From Candidatus Borrarchaeota archaeon (GTDB taxonomy: Archaea > Asgardarchaeota > Sifarchaeia > Borrarchaeales > Borrarchaeaceae): a stretch of 64,000 nucleotides of DNA. The stretch covers positions 33,963-97,962 of the forward strand of contig JAEORY010000001.1 in the NCBI GenBank assembly GCA_016840645.1, in the 5' to 3' direction. Within the stretch, counting starts at the first letter, position 1. Every line of letters begins with the position of its first letter. Under the pieces are notes generated by a model. That model did no database searches and was not told the origin of the DNA. It worked only from the letters and a program-made list of their open reading frames with translations. The translations under genes and the position numbers were made by a program. This document shows, one piece after another, positions 42,345 to 51,300 of the stretch.

Positions 42345-44956
42345 AATAACTCCTCTAATATTGATACCCACCTGGTGGGATCGAGGTTATCCTTTGCCCA
42401 CTGCTTAGCGTTCATCCCCATTGCCAAGCGGTATGTTTCTTTCCTTTCCATCAGCTTCAAAGCATACTGAAAACCGTCATAATCTATGCATTGGAATCCG
42501 GTATCACCATGAACCACGCGATCGGCTGTTCCATCCCTTGGCTCAGTAAGTACTGGTAATCCGGCGGCCAGAGCCTCCGCCACAACTCTTGGATATTGAT
42601 CTCTCCACCGGTTGCTAGTTCGATAGAGATACACATGGCCTCTTGAAAGGAAATCTGTGATGGGCATTGCGTTCCATTCGTAAAACTGCATCCTTTTATT
42701 TCCTCGGAAATGATTAACCAGTTCAGATGGTGCGGCCATAAATTCAAATCTTGCTGACTTGACATTCTTCAATAACCTCTCATAGAATTTCGTATCAAGA
42801 TCTTTATCAAGGCATTTCTGCCATACATGGATTTTATCGCCCCCTGTGGATTCTGTGGTGACAAACTTTCGCTTATCGGGTTTACAGTGCTTAAGGACTA
42901 CAAGCTCATCATCCTTACTTCTCTTCGACGGTTCAATATCAAGGAATTTATTCAGATCTATTGCGCCGAAAAGGACAATCTGCTTTGTACTGTCAAATCC
43001 AATCTGATCCCTTGCCCATTCCTGCTGCTTCTCTTTATTCTGAAAGATGACGGCTTTCAACTTTCCAGACTCACTCAACCAATCACATTTTGGTAATGGA
43101 CCGTTGACATAATTTATACCAACTATCAGCGAGCGACATCTATCAACTAGTTGCCTCGATATCGGGTTCTTGACGAAATCCCATACTCTATCATTGGCAT
43201 AAAATAGGATAGGCGAATTATCGATATGATTGATCATTCCTTCTTTAAAACTGCATGGCTCAGGTTTAAATAACGAGGCATTACGTTCATTCACTTTTCC
43301 CCAAGGGTATAGCTTAACTTGCCACCCAGCTTGCCTCAGCAAATTTGCAATCATACAAAAGGACTGCTCCCCACCACCATCAGTATTCATATTGCCAAGT
43401 AGATTAATCCTTTTATCTGTATAACTATTTATCTGCCTAGCTTTATCTCGGTCATAAATATAATCCTGCTTATCCTTGTCATATCCAACTGCATCATATT
43501 TATCACGATTATAAACATATGGTTCATTTGGACGACGTTGCCCAGGTTTAAGACTAATATCATTCTTTTGAGAAGTAGGAAGATATTCCGTATCTTCTTT
43601 ATATAAATCTTCCGTCATAAAATCATGGTCTTTAGTCTCAGGCAGTGGAGTTATAGGGGCATCTTTTAATTCTTCCATCTCATCTTTTAATTCTACGACG
43701 GATTCCTTGACTTCTTTCATTTTATTTTTCAGCTCACTAGTGCCACTCCCAAGTGCACCATATCTATAAATCATCTTTAGTCTCCCACTTGTTCCATCTT
43801 GATATCGATACATATCTCCCTCATAGTATCGTTCTATAGCACGGATGACGTCATCCGCTTTTATTGTGTCCATACATGCCTGCACCTTTTTACCATCAAC
43901 ATCATGGGTTCTATAGCATAGACTCTTATTATGTTTCTCGTCCTTTTCAACTGGCTCAATCCTTGCTCTCCAGCACGCAGGCTGGCAGCAGCTATGAGCT
44001 CCATTCGTATGAAGGATCTGGTGATTGCAATACCAAGACCATGTCGTAGGCTCCCGACCACCAAATATTGATACACAAGGCTTACGGCCCTTACCTATCT
44101 TGGAGGGAATGGCGGCGGTAAGATGCATGAGAAATGATGGCACGCAAACGGTGCCAGTAGCATGATAAACAAGGGGTATCAGCCCTCGAATATCATCGTT
44201 GAAATAATCAATAAGGTTAATTGTATTCTTAAGATCAAATTGAATGTGTTCACTCTTGCCAATTACGACGAATTTTATTTTCCCTTCAAAATAATCAATA
44301 ACATCTTGAAACCGCCGCCAATCCCACAGCTTAGCCGTAAAGTCCCACTTACCTCCTGGCGCGATGACCCAGTATTCCTTCACTCCATAATCACGTTCAA
44401 TAAGATTGTTTTCTTTCTCTTCTGATGTTAGATGAATATCACCTCTCTGCCTGGCAAACTCTTTACAATGTTTTTTATATCTCTCCCTCAGAGAGATGAA
44501 TGGCTCTCTGGCGTTTTGGTTCTTCCCGGGGTTCCCCAAAGACGGATCACCTACTGACCCGTTGGCAAAGGACGCGCAAAACTCTCCGAGGGAGATTGGA
44601 AGAGGCTGGTGTAAGTCAGCGACGGCAATCATATCAAGCAAAAACATAGTAGTAAAATGAATAGCAGCATTATTCGCATTACCTACCGCTGGGTAACCAA
44701 CCTCGTAAAACTCAACTCCTGGCTGATTCTTGTTTAATCCACGTTCAAGATATGGATTGTTTTCCCATAAGAAATTATGATTCGATTCAGCATTAATCAA
44801 GATATCGGGGAAGAGTAATTTAAAATCCCTGATACCTGCTGTGAACATCAACGCATCGCCAATACAACGATCATGTTTGAAGACGATCCTACGTTTCTTA
44901 GTATCGATATCTGACTGCTTAATATTGGCTGTTTTTGGTACGATTTCTATCTGCAT
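42338..44956 (-). CDS. Two-domain glycosyltransferase (GT9-like plus GT4-like)
   Basis: The ATG at 44956 is preferred over an upstream TTG because the longer form would run into the dispersed repeat. It gives 872 residues. The N-terminal part (RIVFKHDRCIGDALMFTAGI; VIAPGGKWDFTAKLWDWRR) is heptosyltransferase-like (GT9). A charged coiled-coil linker follows (about 410-450). The C-terminal part has MNTDGGGEQSFCMIANLLRQ and QYPRVVAEALAAGLPVLTEP, the signature of GT4 enzymes. Such double enzymes build glycan chains. It is the first gene of the glycan operon. Confidence 0.78.
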   Translation of the reverse strand: MQIEIVPKTANIKQSDIDTKKRRIVFKHDRCIGDALMFTAGIRDFKLLFPDILINAESNHNFLWENNPYLERGLNKNQPGVEFYEVGYPAVGNANNAAIHFTTMFLLDMIAVADLHQPLPISLGEFCASFANGSVGDPSLGNPGKNQNAREPFISLRERYKKHCKEFARQRGDIHLTSEEKENNLIERDYGVKEYWVIAPGGKWDFTAKLWDWRRFQDVIDYFEGKIKFVVIGKSEHIQFDLKNTINLIDYFNDDIRGLIPLVYHATGTVCVPSFLMHLTAAIPSKIGKGRKPCVSIFGGREPTTWSWYCNHQILHTNGAHSCCQPACWRARIEPVEKDEKHNKSLCYRTHDVDGKKVQACMDTIKADDVIRAIERYYEGDMYRYQDGTSGRLKMIYRYGALGSGTSELKNKMKEVKESVVELKDEMEELKDAPITPLPETKDHDFMTEDLYKEDTEYLPTSQKNDISLKPGQRRPNEPYVYNRDKYDAVGYDKDKQDYIYDRDKARQINSYTDKRINLLGNMNTDGGGEQSFCMIANLLRQAGWQVKLYPWGKVNERNASLFKPEPCSFKEGMINHIDNSPILFYANDRVWDFVKNPISRQLVDRCRSLIVGINYVNGPLPKCDWLSESGKLKAVIFQNKEKQQEWARDQIGFDSTKQIVLFGAIDLNKFLDIEPSKRSKDDELVVLKHCKPDKRKFVTTESTGGDKIHVWQKCLDKDLDTKFYERLLKNVKSARFEFMAAPSELVNHFRGNKRMQFYEWNAMPITDFLSRGHVYLYRTSNRWRDQYPRVVAEALAAGLPVLTEPRDGTADRVVHGDTGFQCIDYDGFQYALKLMERKETYRLAMGMNAKQWAKDNLDPTRWVSILEELLC

Positions 44957-44961
44957 ATACT

Positions 44962-45023
44962 TCTTAATATTACCCAATAGGAGAACGTTTAATATAGGCT
45001 AAATCAGGCTGTTTAAAGCTATG
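44962..45023 (-). repeat. Dispersed intergenic repeat, copy 5
   Basis: Minus-strand sequence CATAGCTTTAAACAGCCTG then ATTTAGCCTATATTAAACG and TAATATTAAG aligns with copy 4 almost base for base in its first half. It fills the gap between the lipoprotein gene stop and the large glycosyltransferase start, in the sense orientation. Confidence 0.6.
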
Positions 45024-45032
45024 TTTTAACCA

Positions 45033-45497
45033 TTAATAAAGACTTAATTCACTAACCTCTTCTTGCAAATAATCAATCAATGCTAAGACCAGCTCGACAT
45101 CTTTTGGCAAAAATAATCCTTGTTCATCAAATAGAAAAATATCGCTGCTGATGATTAGGAATACTCCACCCACTCTTCTATTCAGTTTAGCAACCTCAAC
45201 AAGTATGAGGTCTTGAAAATCAGAATAGGTTACATTGCCTTGAACGAATTCCTCCACTTTTGTCGACCACTCATTAAATTTTTCAACATAATCATCGTCA
45301 AACAAAGCTGGGCTTTTAGCCGCCACAGTTATAAGTCTTAATGCACGACATGGATTCTCGATCTTTTCAGCAATCAATGAATTCCAAGGATTAGCATCAT
45401 ACTTGTCATAAAGATCACAATCACGATCATTATATATAAACGATGATCCACATGATGATAGCAACAATATACTCAAAATAACAGCTAGTGTTTTCAT
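45033..45497 (-). CDS. Lipoprotein of the envelope module
   Basis: The ATG at 45497 with an AAGGAT site yields a 154-residue protein beginning KTLAVILSILLLSSCGSS, with lipobox LSSC. The mature part is acidic and helical (NDRDCDLYDKYDANPWN ... ELVLALIDYLQEEVSELSLY). It is the last gene of an operon with ExbD-like, ExbB-like and ClpP-like proteins, so it probably anchors or senses at the outer membrane. A spanin-type lysis role is possible but there is no clear partner. Confidence 0.6.
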   Translation of the reverse strand: MKTLAVILSILLLSSCGSSFIYNDRDCDLYDKYDANPWNSLIAEKIENPCRALRLITVAAKSPALFDDDYVEKFNEWSTKVEEFVQGNVTYSDFQDLILVEVAKLNRRVGGVFLIISSDIFLFDEQGLFLPKDVELVLALIDYLQEEVSELSLY

Positions 45498-45507
45498 ATC
45501 CTTCGCC

Positions 45508-45666
45508 TTATCCTTTAATATTATCAATCCTTCCATCTACAAAACATCCTAATATTCTTCTACCAACTTTGGTGAATATAATAAATCCAAATAAGAATCC
45601 GCCGACCGGAACAGCAAAGCAGACCAAAAAATTCCACCAACTTCTTCTTATCCATTCTTTAATCAT
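45508..45666 (-). CDS. Small membrane protein of the envelope module (52 aa)
   Basis: The ATG at 45666 overlaps the stop of the 188-residue membrane protein gene (ATGA), and the frame ends at TAA 45508. The peptide is basic at the start (IKEWIRRSWWN), then has one membrane helix (FLVCFAVPVGGFLFGFIIF) and a basic tail (TKVGRRILGC). Position and coupling make it a likely component of the same complex. Confidence 0.55.
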   Translation of the reverse strand: MIKEWIRRSWWNFLVCFAVPVGGFLFGFIIFTKVGRRILGCFVDGRIDNIKG

Positions 45667-46229
45667 TTTGGTTTAGGCAGCATCTCATGAGGCGTTAATA
45701 TTTTAAAAGGTGGCAACTTATCATCCATATCTGTACCATCACCTCTTCTGGATGATTTTTTAATACCCTCTTTGCCTGTCATCATAGCGGAGCCACCGCG
45801 TTCTCCTTTTTTCTTCATAGCCTCAATTATTTTCCTATGCATCTCCTCCGAATATTCTATCTCGTACGCACGTGGTCGTCTGGAACCAGAATAGACGAAA
45901 GCCTTTTTAGGATTCATTAAATTGGACAGATCCTGCCAGTGATTGGGCTCCGTATTAATCCAAAAGTAAATCGCACCGTCATTGCTTGGAGAAGGTTCAA
46001 CGATAAGAGGAGGACTGATGACTTTCGCATTCGGTGGGATATCTTCTTTAACTGGCCAACCCATCATATTCGGCAGGGCAAGGAACAATATGAGGCTATA
46101 ATAGATCATCATCAAAATAATTGGTACTCGAATTATATAGCTCCCTTTTGTTTTAATAAGATCCCAAATCAACACCGTAGCAAGCAGTATATATCCAACT
46201 ATTAAACTCCAAGTTATATCAAACATCAA
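45663..46229 (-). CDS. Two-helix membrane protein of the envelope module
   Basis: The 188-residue protein has two membrane segments at residues about 5-24 (ITWSLIVGYILLATVLIW) and 33-54 (IRVPIILMMIYYSLILFLAL). A long Pro-rich soluble part follows, ending basic and Lys-rich. The conserved AIYFWINTEPNHWQDLSNLM may be a small folded unit. It is translated from the stop of the ExbD-like gene and probably belongs to that complex. Confidence 0.55.
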   Translation of the reverse strand: MMFDITWSLIVGYILLATVLIWDLIKTKGSYIIRVPIILMMIYYSLILFLALPNMMGWPVKEDIPPNAKVISPPLIVEPSPSNDGAIYFWINTEPNHWQDLSNLMNPKKAFVYSGSRRPRAYEIEYSEEMHRKIIEAMKKKGERGGSAMMTGKEGIKKSSRRGDGTDMDDKLPPFKILTPHEMLPKPK

Positions 46230-46813
46230 TTCACCAACCCTTTCGGAAGATCACTGATAGACATAATCTTACCTTGAGCAGTCATCTCCAATCGAGCAAC
46301 GGTCGCCTCTTCCCATGATTCACTAAGAATGATCTTCTTGTTAAATATTGGTGTGAGTTTAGGATTCAGCTTATCCATCACCACACTCACCTCTGTCGGC
46401 TTATTGGTATTATCCATATAGCGGTGAATATTGATAATCCATTCACCTTTGATAAATCCCCTTATTGTCACAATCTCTTGATTATATGGATATACCACCG
46501 TGTCACCACTTGGCAGAAAGACGATATCGTTTATATGCCCTTTATCATCACGATCAATATGGATCAACCCCTTCTCTTTATTTCTGAATGATGCCACATT
46601 ACCTGCGGGATCGCTTATCCATATATCAATGTCGTCTGACTTCTCATCACTCTCAGGCCAAGTCATCTTGATAACAAACTCAGCTTTTGTTGACAAATCA
46701 TGCTGTTTTTCTATGATAGGCCGGATCAAAAGAAATGAAATAATAAATAGAAAACCAAACCCCAGTAGAAGGTTGAAAAGAAGATCTGTGAATGCGACAT
46801 TATCGGTTTTCAT
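46226..46813 (-). CDS. ExbD/TolR/MotB-like membrane protein with periplasmic beta domain
   Basis: The start at 46813 gives 195 residues. The single N-terminal helix reads VAFTDLLFNLLLGFGFLF, fitting the ExbD/TolR/MotB pattern P-x-x-D-x-x-x-x-L-L, with Asp10 in the position of the proton-carrying Asp. The periplasmic part is a beta domain (DDIDIWISDPAGNVASFRN; GEWIINIHRYMDNTNK) similar to YfaP/DUF2135-type domains, not a peptidoglycan-binding OmpA fold. Paired with the ExbB-like gene just upstream (14-bp overlap), it should form an ion-driven stator. Confidence 0.65.
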   Translation of the reverse strand: MKTDNVAFTDLLFNLLLGFGFLFIISFLLIRPIIEKQHDLSTKAEFVIKMTWPESDEKSDDIDIWISDPAGNVASFRNKEKGLIHIDRDDKGHINDIVFLPSGDTVVYPYNQEIVTIRGFIKGEWIINIHRYMDNTNKPTEVSVVMDKLNPKLTPIFNKKIILSESWEEATVARLEMTAQGKIMSISDLPKGLVN

Positions 46814-47228
46814 TGTTATAAACCTGTATCTGTAATAGAATACTTGCAATCAAGCCAGCAGCCGTGGTGACCAATGCTGTTGACATACCGTGGCTCATTT
46901 GACTCAATACAGACTGCATACATTTGACATCCTGGACGTTCACATCCGATAAAGCCACCGATAACATTTTCATAAAACCAAGCACTGTTCCAGTCATACC
47001 AAGTTTAGTCATCAACCCGGTACAAAACTTAGGAAAGGTATCATCACCATATTTACGATAGGTAATCGCTCCCATCTGTATCGAGCAGTAAATAAATATG
47101 CCAAGGATTAGGAACGATATCTTTGTGAAGTCAGCTTGGTTGACATATTTAAACCCACCATTGATTGCAAAGAATGTCAATCCAACACTTGTCAGAACAA
47201 CGATTAACCACCATCTTAAAAATTTCAT
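46800..47228 (-). CDS. ExbB/TolQ/MotA-like proton channel protein
   Basis: From the ATG at 47228 (AAAGGAAG site) the protein has 142 residues with four hydrophobic segments. The last two hold the family signature, LGMTGTVLGFMKMLSVAL and MSTALVTTAAGLIASILLQI, ending in YNNENR. This aligns to ExbB/TolQ (LGLxGTVxGI ... ALxTTAxGLxxAIP). It lacks the large cytoplasmic domain of MotA. A proton-driven channel is likely, and phage copies are uncommon. Confidence 0.75.
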   Translation of the reverse strand: MKFLRWWLIVVLTSVGLTFFAINGGFKYVNQADFTKISFLILGIFIYCSIQMGAITYRKYGDDTFPKFCTGLMTKLGMTGTVLGFMKMLSVALSDVNVQDVKCMQSVLSQMSHGMSTALVTTAAGLIASILLQIQVYNNENR

Positions 47229-47887
47229 TTTTCTTCCTTTATCAGGCCCCACTCAATCGCTTCATGGGTCCAAAAGTAAGTTGTATCCTCAATCATATCG
47301 CTCCATTTCTGCCGTGGTAGATTTGAGTTTCTGCAAAGGACATCAAGGTAGCGTTCTGTCATTAGATCAAACATTCGATCCAAACTCTTAACATCGCCTG
47401 CTGACAACTTCGAAGATTCAGAGGATGGGTTGAGCCCAATCTCATGTACCATGAACATTGTATTAGGCAGGGCTGATCTTTTTTCCACTGATAGGAAGAT
47501 CATCATAGCTGCCGACGCCACAATCCCCGACGCCTCAACCTCCACATTATATTCCTTCTGTAATGCTGCCAGCATATCCCCTACCGCAAACCCACTCTTT
47601 GCCACCCCACCGTAGCAGTCAAGGTATATTTTGTAGTCTGTCACATTAGGGTAAAGCTCTCGAATTAATTGGATATCTGACCAAAGGTATACTTCATCCG
47701 TTCCTGCTAATGTATAGATTATCTTCACATATGCCGTATTGTTGATGACCTTTGTAATCGAAGAAAGGGTGGGCTCATTGTAAGGAACTTCCATTGTTTT
47801 TGTCACTATTTCATCGGCTTTTATTACTGATGGAAAGCTGACAAAAAGAATAATTAATAATGATGGAATAATATTTTTTAATTTCAT
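47225..47887 (-). CDS. Secreted ClpP/SppA-like serine protease
   Basis: The 220-residue protein starts with a signal peptide (KLKNIIPSLLIILFVSFP, cut near IKA). The mature part is a ClpP-fold protease: IYLDCYGGVAKSGFAVGDML, the catalytic Ser in ASGIVASAAMMIFL, the catalytic His in MVHEIG and the WTHEAIEWGLI ending. The triad Asp is probably in the ERYLDVL helix. ClpP-type enzymes are normally cytosolic, so an exported form next to an ExbB/ExbD-like pair is unusual. It may process envelope proteins or a phage signal. Confidence 0.75.
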   Translation of the reverse strand: MKLKNIIPSLLIILFVSFPSVIKADEIVTKTMEVPYNEPTLSSITKVINNTAYVKIIYTLAGTDEVYLWSDIQLIRELYPNVTDYKIYLDCYGGVAKSGFAVGDMLAALQKEYNVEVEASGIVASAAMMIFLSVEKRSALPNTMFMVHEIGLNPSSESSKLSAGDVKSLDRMFDLMTERYLDVLCRNSNLPRQKWSDMIEDTTYFWTHEAIEWGLIKEEK

Positions 47888-47939
47888 TTTATTTACCTTT
47901 ATCTATCTTTATGGTTTAGGTATTATTTGCTTGATTCAA

Positions 47940-48314
47940 TTAATACAAACCTATCCCTGGATAATAACCACCAGGGCCTTTTTTCTTTTTCTTATTACAT
48001 TTTGTATCATCTTCTGAATCGCTTGATTTAACTTCTGGATTCATACTCCCTTGATCCTTTTGGGCTTCCATATCATTCCCTTTTTCGTCTTTGAAGGACA
48101 GCCCGATATCAGTCTCTGAACAGATCGCGCGGAGCATCTCTATTATAATTGGTTCATTCTTAATGGGACCGTGGACGTGGATATGCCCATCGGCTCTTTT
48201 GAATACAGTCATATGATCCATGATCCCACGGCTACTGAGGAACTCCTTGCCTTCCTCTGAACAGTACCAGCAGTCACCAAATGGTTTAACGTTTAGATTT
48301 AATTTCTCTCCCAT
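47940..48314 (-). CDS. Small Cys/His-rich protein
   Basis: The ATG at 48314 has the strong site GGGAGAGAAG and gives 124 residues. It contains PFGDCWYCSEEGKEFLSSRG, GHIHVHGPIK and a CNKKKKKGPGGYYPGIGLY end. Two Cys and several His could bind a metal ion. The function is unknown. It precedes the secreted ClpP-like gene by 53 bp. Confidence 0.5.
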   Translation of the reverse strand: MGEKLNLNVKPFGDCWYCSEEGKEFLSSRGIMDHMTVFKRADGHIHVHGPIKNEPIIIEMLRAICSETDIGLSFKDEKGNDMEAQKDQGSMNPEVKSSDSEDDTKCNKKKKKGPGGYYPGIGLY

Positions 48315-48333
48315 TTTCTTCTCTCCCATTTCT

Positions 48334-48669
48334 TTAGTTATGGTTTTTGATATACTGATCAAATGAGCCGATCAGGTTACTGAGCCTTGAATTGGTTATG
48401 GATAAGGAGTTGACGGCGGAATCAAGCCTTATCCTCACCGCCTCTTGCTCTTTCCTTAGCTGTTCTATCTTGTCCCTGTTTGTTCTATCCATCGATTCTA
48501 TCTTACCACAGATCATTTTATTACAGGCGGTTTGGGTAGCTTTACAGTGCTCTTTAAAATCATCCTTTCTGACGAAGACATTACCAGACCAGACCTTCAA
48601 TATACCGCCTACGGCAAGGGCGACCGCTCCGAGTGTCCAGCCCCACAAATTCAATATCTTCTCTGGCAT
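48334..48669 (-). CDS. Membrane-anchored coiled-coil protein (i-spanin-like)
   Basis: The ATG at 48669 overlaps the TAA of the previous gene and has a GGAGAG site. The 111-residue protein has an N-terminal hydrophobic segment (LNLWGWTLGAVALAVGGIL) and a long charged helix (MDRTNRDKIEQLRKEQEAVR ... LSNLIGSFDQYI). This single-anchor, coiled-coil layout is typical of Rz-like inner-membrane spanins or phage holin-like accessory proteins. No Rz1 partner was identified. Confidence 0.5.
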   Translation of the reverse strand: MPEKILNLWGWTLGAVALAVGGILKVWSGNVFVRKDDFKEHCKATQTACNKMICGKIESMDRTNRDKIEQLRKEQEAVRIRLDSAVNSLSITNSRLSNLIGSFDQYIKNHN

Positions 48670-48884
48670 TATTTCTCTCCTTCCAATTTCAACTTGTGTT
48701 TCCAAACATTATTTCGCTCACCGGGATAGTCACAGCGGTCACCATATTGACGACAGAAATAAAGACAACAATCACCATGCAGCGATTTAACGGCAGCAGG
48801 GCAGGTCTTTTGCCCATCTTCCCAATTCTTCTTATTGCATCTCCATATGCCATCGTAATGACATATCAGCTCTCTATCGTCCAT
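48669..48884 (-). CDS. Small Cys-rich protein
   Basis: The 71-residue protein has seven Cys (ICHYD, WRCNK, KTCPA, GDCCLYFCRQYGDRC) and several His, suggesting a zinc-ribbon or disulfide-rich fold. It starts at ATG 48884 and its stop overlaps the next start (TAATG). The function is unknown. Confidence 0.5.
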   Translation of the reverse strand: MDDRELICHYDGIWRCNKKNWEDGQKTCPAAVKSLHGDCCLYFCRQYGDRCDYPGERNNVWKHKLKLEGEK

Positions 48885-48899
48885 TATTTTTGTTGAATC

Positions 48900-49421
48900 C
48901 TAAACATCAATGACTTCCTGTTCTTGATTCTTTCTCTCGATAATTGACTTCTGACTCAAGTAAGTAGTCCGCTTAAGCCCCAATCGCCTTGCTTTTTCAG
49001 CATTGGAACGCCCCCGTCTCTCCACGATCTCAAAACACTTCCGATGGACTAATTCATCGATTTCTTTTAACTCCAATAACCGCCTGAATAAAAGCTGTTC
49101 AAGCGCCTTTTCAAGCATATCCTCATCACCAGTAAGCCTCGACTGTTCACTATTATGCCGCATCTCAATGTCATTGAGGTACTTCAGGGCTTTGGCTGAA
49201 TTTCTTACAACTTGATTGTTAATCTGGGCTGCTTGGACGAGAACCACATTCCCTGAAATGCTGTTAGAGAGTTTAGATAGGACATCAGCCCCTTCTTGGT
49301 CGACGATCATGCTTTGGGTAATATTGCTGTTACGAGAATGGCAAGGGTTATCAAGGATATTATTCAGACATGCCCTCAGGCAATCGATGCTATCCTTGAC
49401 CGGAACTAATTGTTTTGTCAT
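48900..49421 (-). CDS. Fis-like HTH DNA-binding protein
   Basis: The start at 49421 is chosen for its perfect AGGAGG site and gives 173 residues. The N-terminal half is helical with several Cys. The C-terminal end (GRSNAEKARRLGLKRTTYLS) has the pattern of the Fis/NtrC-type HTH, a compact DNA-binding unit. A regulator of late or packaging genes is a fair guess, since it follows the terminase genes. Confidence 0.5.
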   Translation of the reverse strand: MTKQLVPVKDSIDCLRACLNNILDNPCHSRNSNITQSMIVDQEGADVLSKLSNSISGNVVLVQAAQINNQVVRNSAKALKYLNDIEMRHNSEQSRLTGDEDMLEKALEQLLFRRLLELKEIDELVHRKCFEIVERRGRSNAEKARRLGLKRTTYLSQKSIIERKNQEQEVIDV

Positions 49422-49500
49422 TTTCTTCCTCCTCATAATAAATTATTTTGCTCCTAACTTATTATAAGGATTTATAACAATATTTCTTTGATGCATAGGA

Positions 49501-49890
49501 TTACCTCGCCGCTGTCGCAGCCCACCCCGTAACAATCAGCGCCCATAGATTATCCGTGATGCAGGAAATCTGAATCTGATCACCACTTGTGAAAATCATC
49601 TTACAAGCTGACGGCGACCAGCGATACCAAACAGAATTACTCAAAGCATAACTCAAAAACTGCATATCAAACGTGGTTGCAGTTGAGCCACTTTCAATCG
49701 CATCCAAAGTGGCCCGTAGATAGATATCCGCAGAGCATACCCCAGAAAAATTAACCATTATAGTCCCAAGTTCAAATGGTCCATCTATATCAACGGTCTC
49801 ATCCATATTGCCAACCGCACCGTCACCATTAGCAAAAAAAGCAAACTGTTTATAGGTCCTATTGTCCAGCCATCGTTCTGTAAATGTCAT
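49501..49890 (-). CDS. Small structural protein after terminase
   Basis: The 129-residue beta-rich protein (GDGAVGNMDETVDIDGPFEL; WYRWSPSACKMIFTSGDQIQ; DNLWALIVTGWAATAA) has a fibre-tip-like end seen in two other virion proteins in this window. It starts just after the terminase gene on the minus strand. A head decoration or fibre role is likely. Confidence 0.5.
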   Translation of the reverse strand: MTFTERWLDNRTYKQFAFFANGDGAVGNMDETVDIDGPFELGTIMVNFSGVCSADIYLRATLDAIESGSTATTFDMQFLSYALSNSVWYRWSPSACKMIFTSGDQIQISCITDNLWALIVTGWAATAAR

Positions 49891-49911
49891 TTTTTATTGT
49901 CCTTTCATGAT

Positions 49912-51300
49912 TTATACTGAAACTATCCTCACCGTAGCGCCTGTCCCTATCCCTGACAGCTTCTCTAATGCACCACTCGCCGCATCAGCTTGATCAACAA
50001 AAGGACCATCAGGGGCTATATCAATCTCATCTAAGAATGCTTCATTCCAAGGACCGCGGACAAGTAAGACATTTCCCGCCTCTGCCTGACTTGCCAACGG
50101 CCCCCATCGCTGTGTTTTAGCAATATGCACAGCATTCCCTCGAAATTCAAATCCTCTTAAAATATTCCTGCGGTAATAATCAATGACTGTCTTTCCAGAT
50201 GACCCTGGCTCCTGCTCCATCCATATCGGTACCCCGGGGCCATCCATATCCGCCACTTGCCGCACGAGAGTTTCAACTCTCCTTGGGGTCAAACGGTCTC
50301 TTACCATTGATGTTATAAAAAATAAACCATCTGATGTCATTGTCATCTTACAGCCAACGGTATAAGCAGGCTGATCACCTTCATCATCTGCTTTTTTGGG
50401 GTCTGCTTCAGTCGCTGCCATATCCCAATATCTAATAGTTTTAACTGACCTCTTTGGAGCTTCATCAACAATCGGAAACCAACTGCGGCTGAACATCCGC
50501 CCTTGTGCTCGTATTTCCCAGTCGCCTTTTTCAAGCTGCTGCCTTGTTATAGGATCAATACCACTTTCAGAAAACGTCGTTTTATATTCGTCAGTATCAA
50601 GATACGGATTATCATCCATATTAGCAGGGATGAATACACGACTCCCTCTTGTGTATGGATTAACATATCTATCCTTTACCCATGCCCCTCTTGCCACTTG
50701 TTCTCTTAAAGGAGGATTAGAGGCGCAACGGAATCTAATCGGAACCGGGCTATTCTCCAACCTCCTCATACGAGAAAACATATATAGAGCTTGATTCTCC
50801 CGTATGCCGACGACCTCATCGATGCCGACATACTGGAAAGCTGATGACATATAATTAAAATGATCTTGGGGGCCGCTGAGATAACCGAATGTTAAGGTGG
50901 CTGGAAATGAATTGGTAGGAAATTCCCAGTAAGAACCATCCCTCCATCTGGCATCAGTGCCTTGAAGCCATTCATGTGATCTGGGGATTAGCCCTTCTGG
51001 CTTACTTAAATTGGTATAGGTATCTCTAATTAGGATAGCATTGTAGCCTGGAATATCAACATACTGGAGGGCTGCCATTAATAAGGCATCACTTTTGCCA
51101 CCACCTACCGCTCCGCCGTAGAATGCATCACGACAATTGAGTAACAAAAAGGCCTGCTGCTTTGGAGTAGGTGCGTGTGCAATGTACTTAGTGAATCGAG
51201 GTATTAGCAGGCTTTTGAGCTTCGGCTGAGAGGACACCAGATTCAACCAGTATTCGGATGACCTCTGCGGTATGTTCTGAGCTACTCCTTGCAATCTCAT
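49912..51300 (-). CDS. terL: Terminase large subunit
   Basis: The 462-residue protein has the ATPase Walker A FYGGAVGGGKSDALLMAAL at about residue 60, the Walker B region YVGIDEVVGI and the C-terminal RNase H-like nuclease (RYWDMAATEADPKK; DGPFVDQADAASGAL). It cuts and packages phage DNA. Its open frame overlaps the small-subunit gene by 113 bp, so the true start may lie further in, at a GTG near 51240. No better ATG is seen. Confidence 0.9.
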   Translation of the reverse strand: MRLQGVAQNIPQRSSEYWLNLVSSQPKLKSLLIPRFTKYIAHAPTPKQQAFLLLNCRDAFYGGAVGGGKSDALLMAALQYVDIPGYNAILIRDTYTNLSKPEGLIPRSHEWLQGTDARWRDGSYWEFPTNSFPATLTFGYLSGPQDHFNYMSSAFQYVGIDEVVGIRENQALYMFSRMRRLENSPVPIRFRCASNPPLREQVARGAWVKDRYVNPYTRGSRVFIPANMDDNPYLDTDEYKTTFSESGIDPITRQQLEKGDWEIRAQGRMFSRSWFPIVDEAPKRSVKTIRYWDMAATEADPKKADDEGDQPAYTVGCKMTMTSDGLFFITSMVRDRLTPRRVETLVRQVADMDGPGVPIWMEQEPGSSGKTVIDYYRRNILRGFEFRGNAVHIAKTQRWGPLASQAEAGNVLLVRGPWNEAFLDEIDIAPDGPFVDQADAASGALEKLSGIGTGATVRIVSV

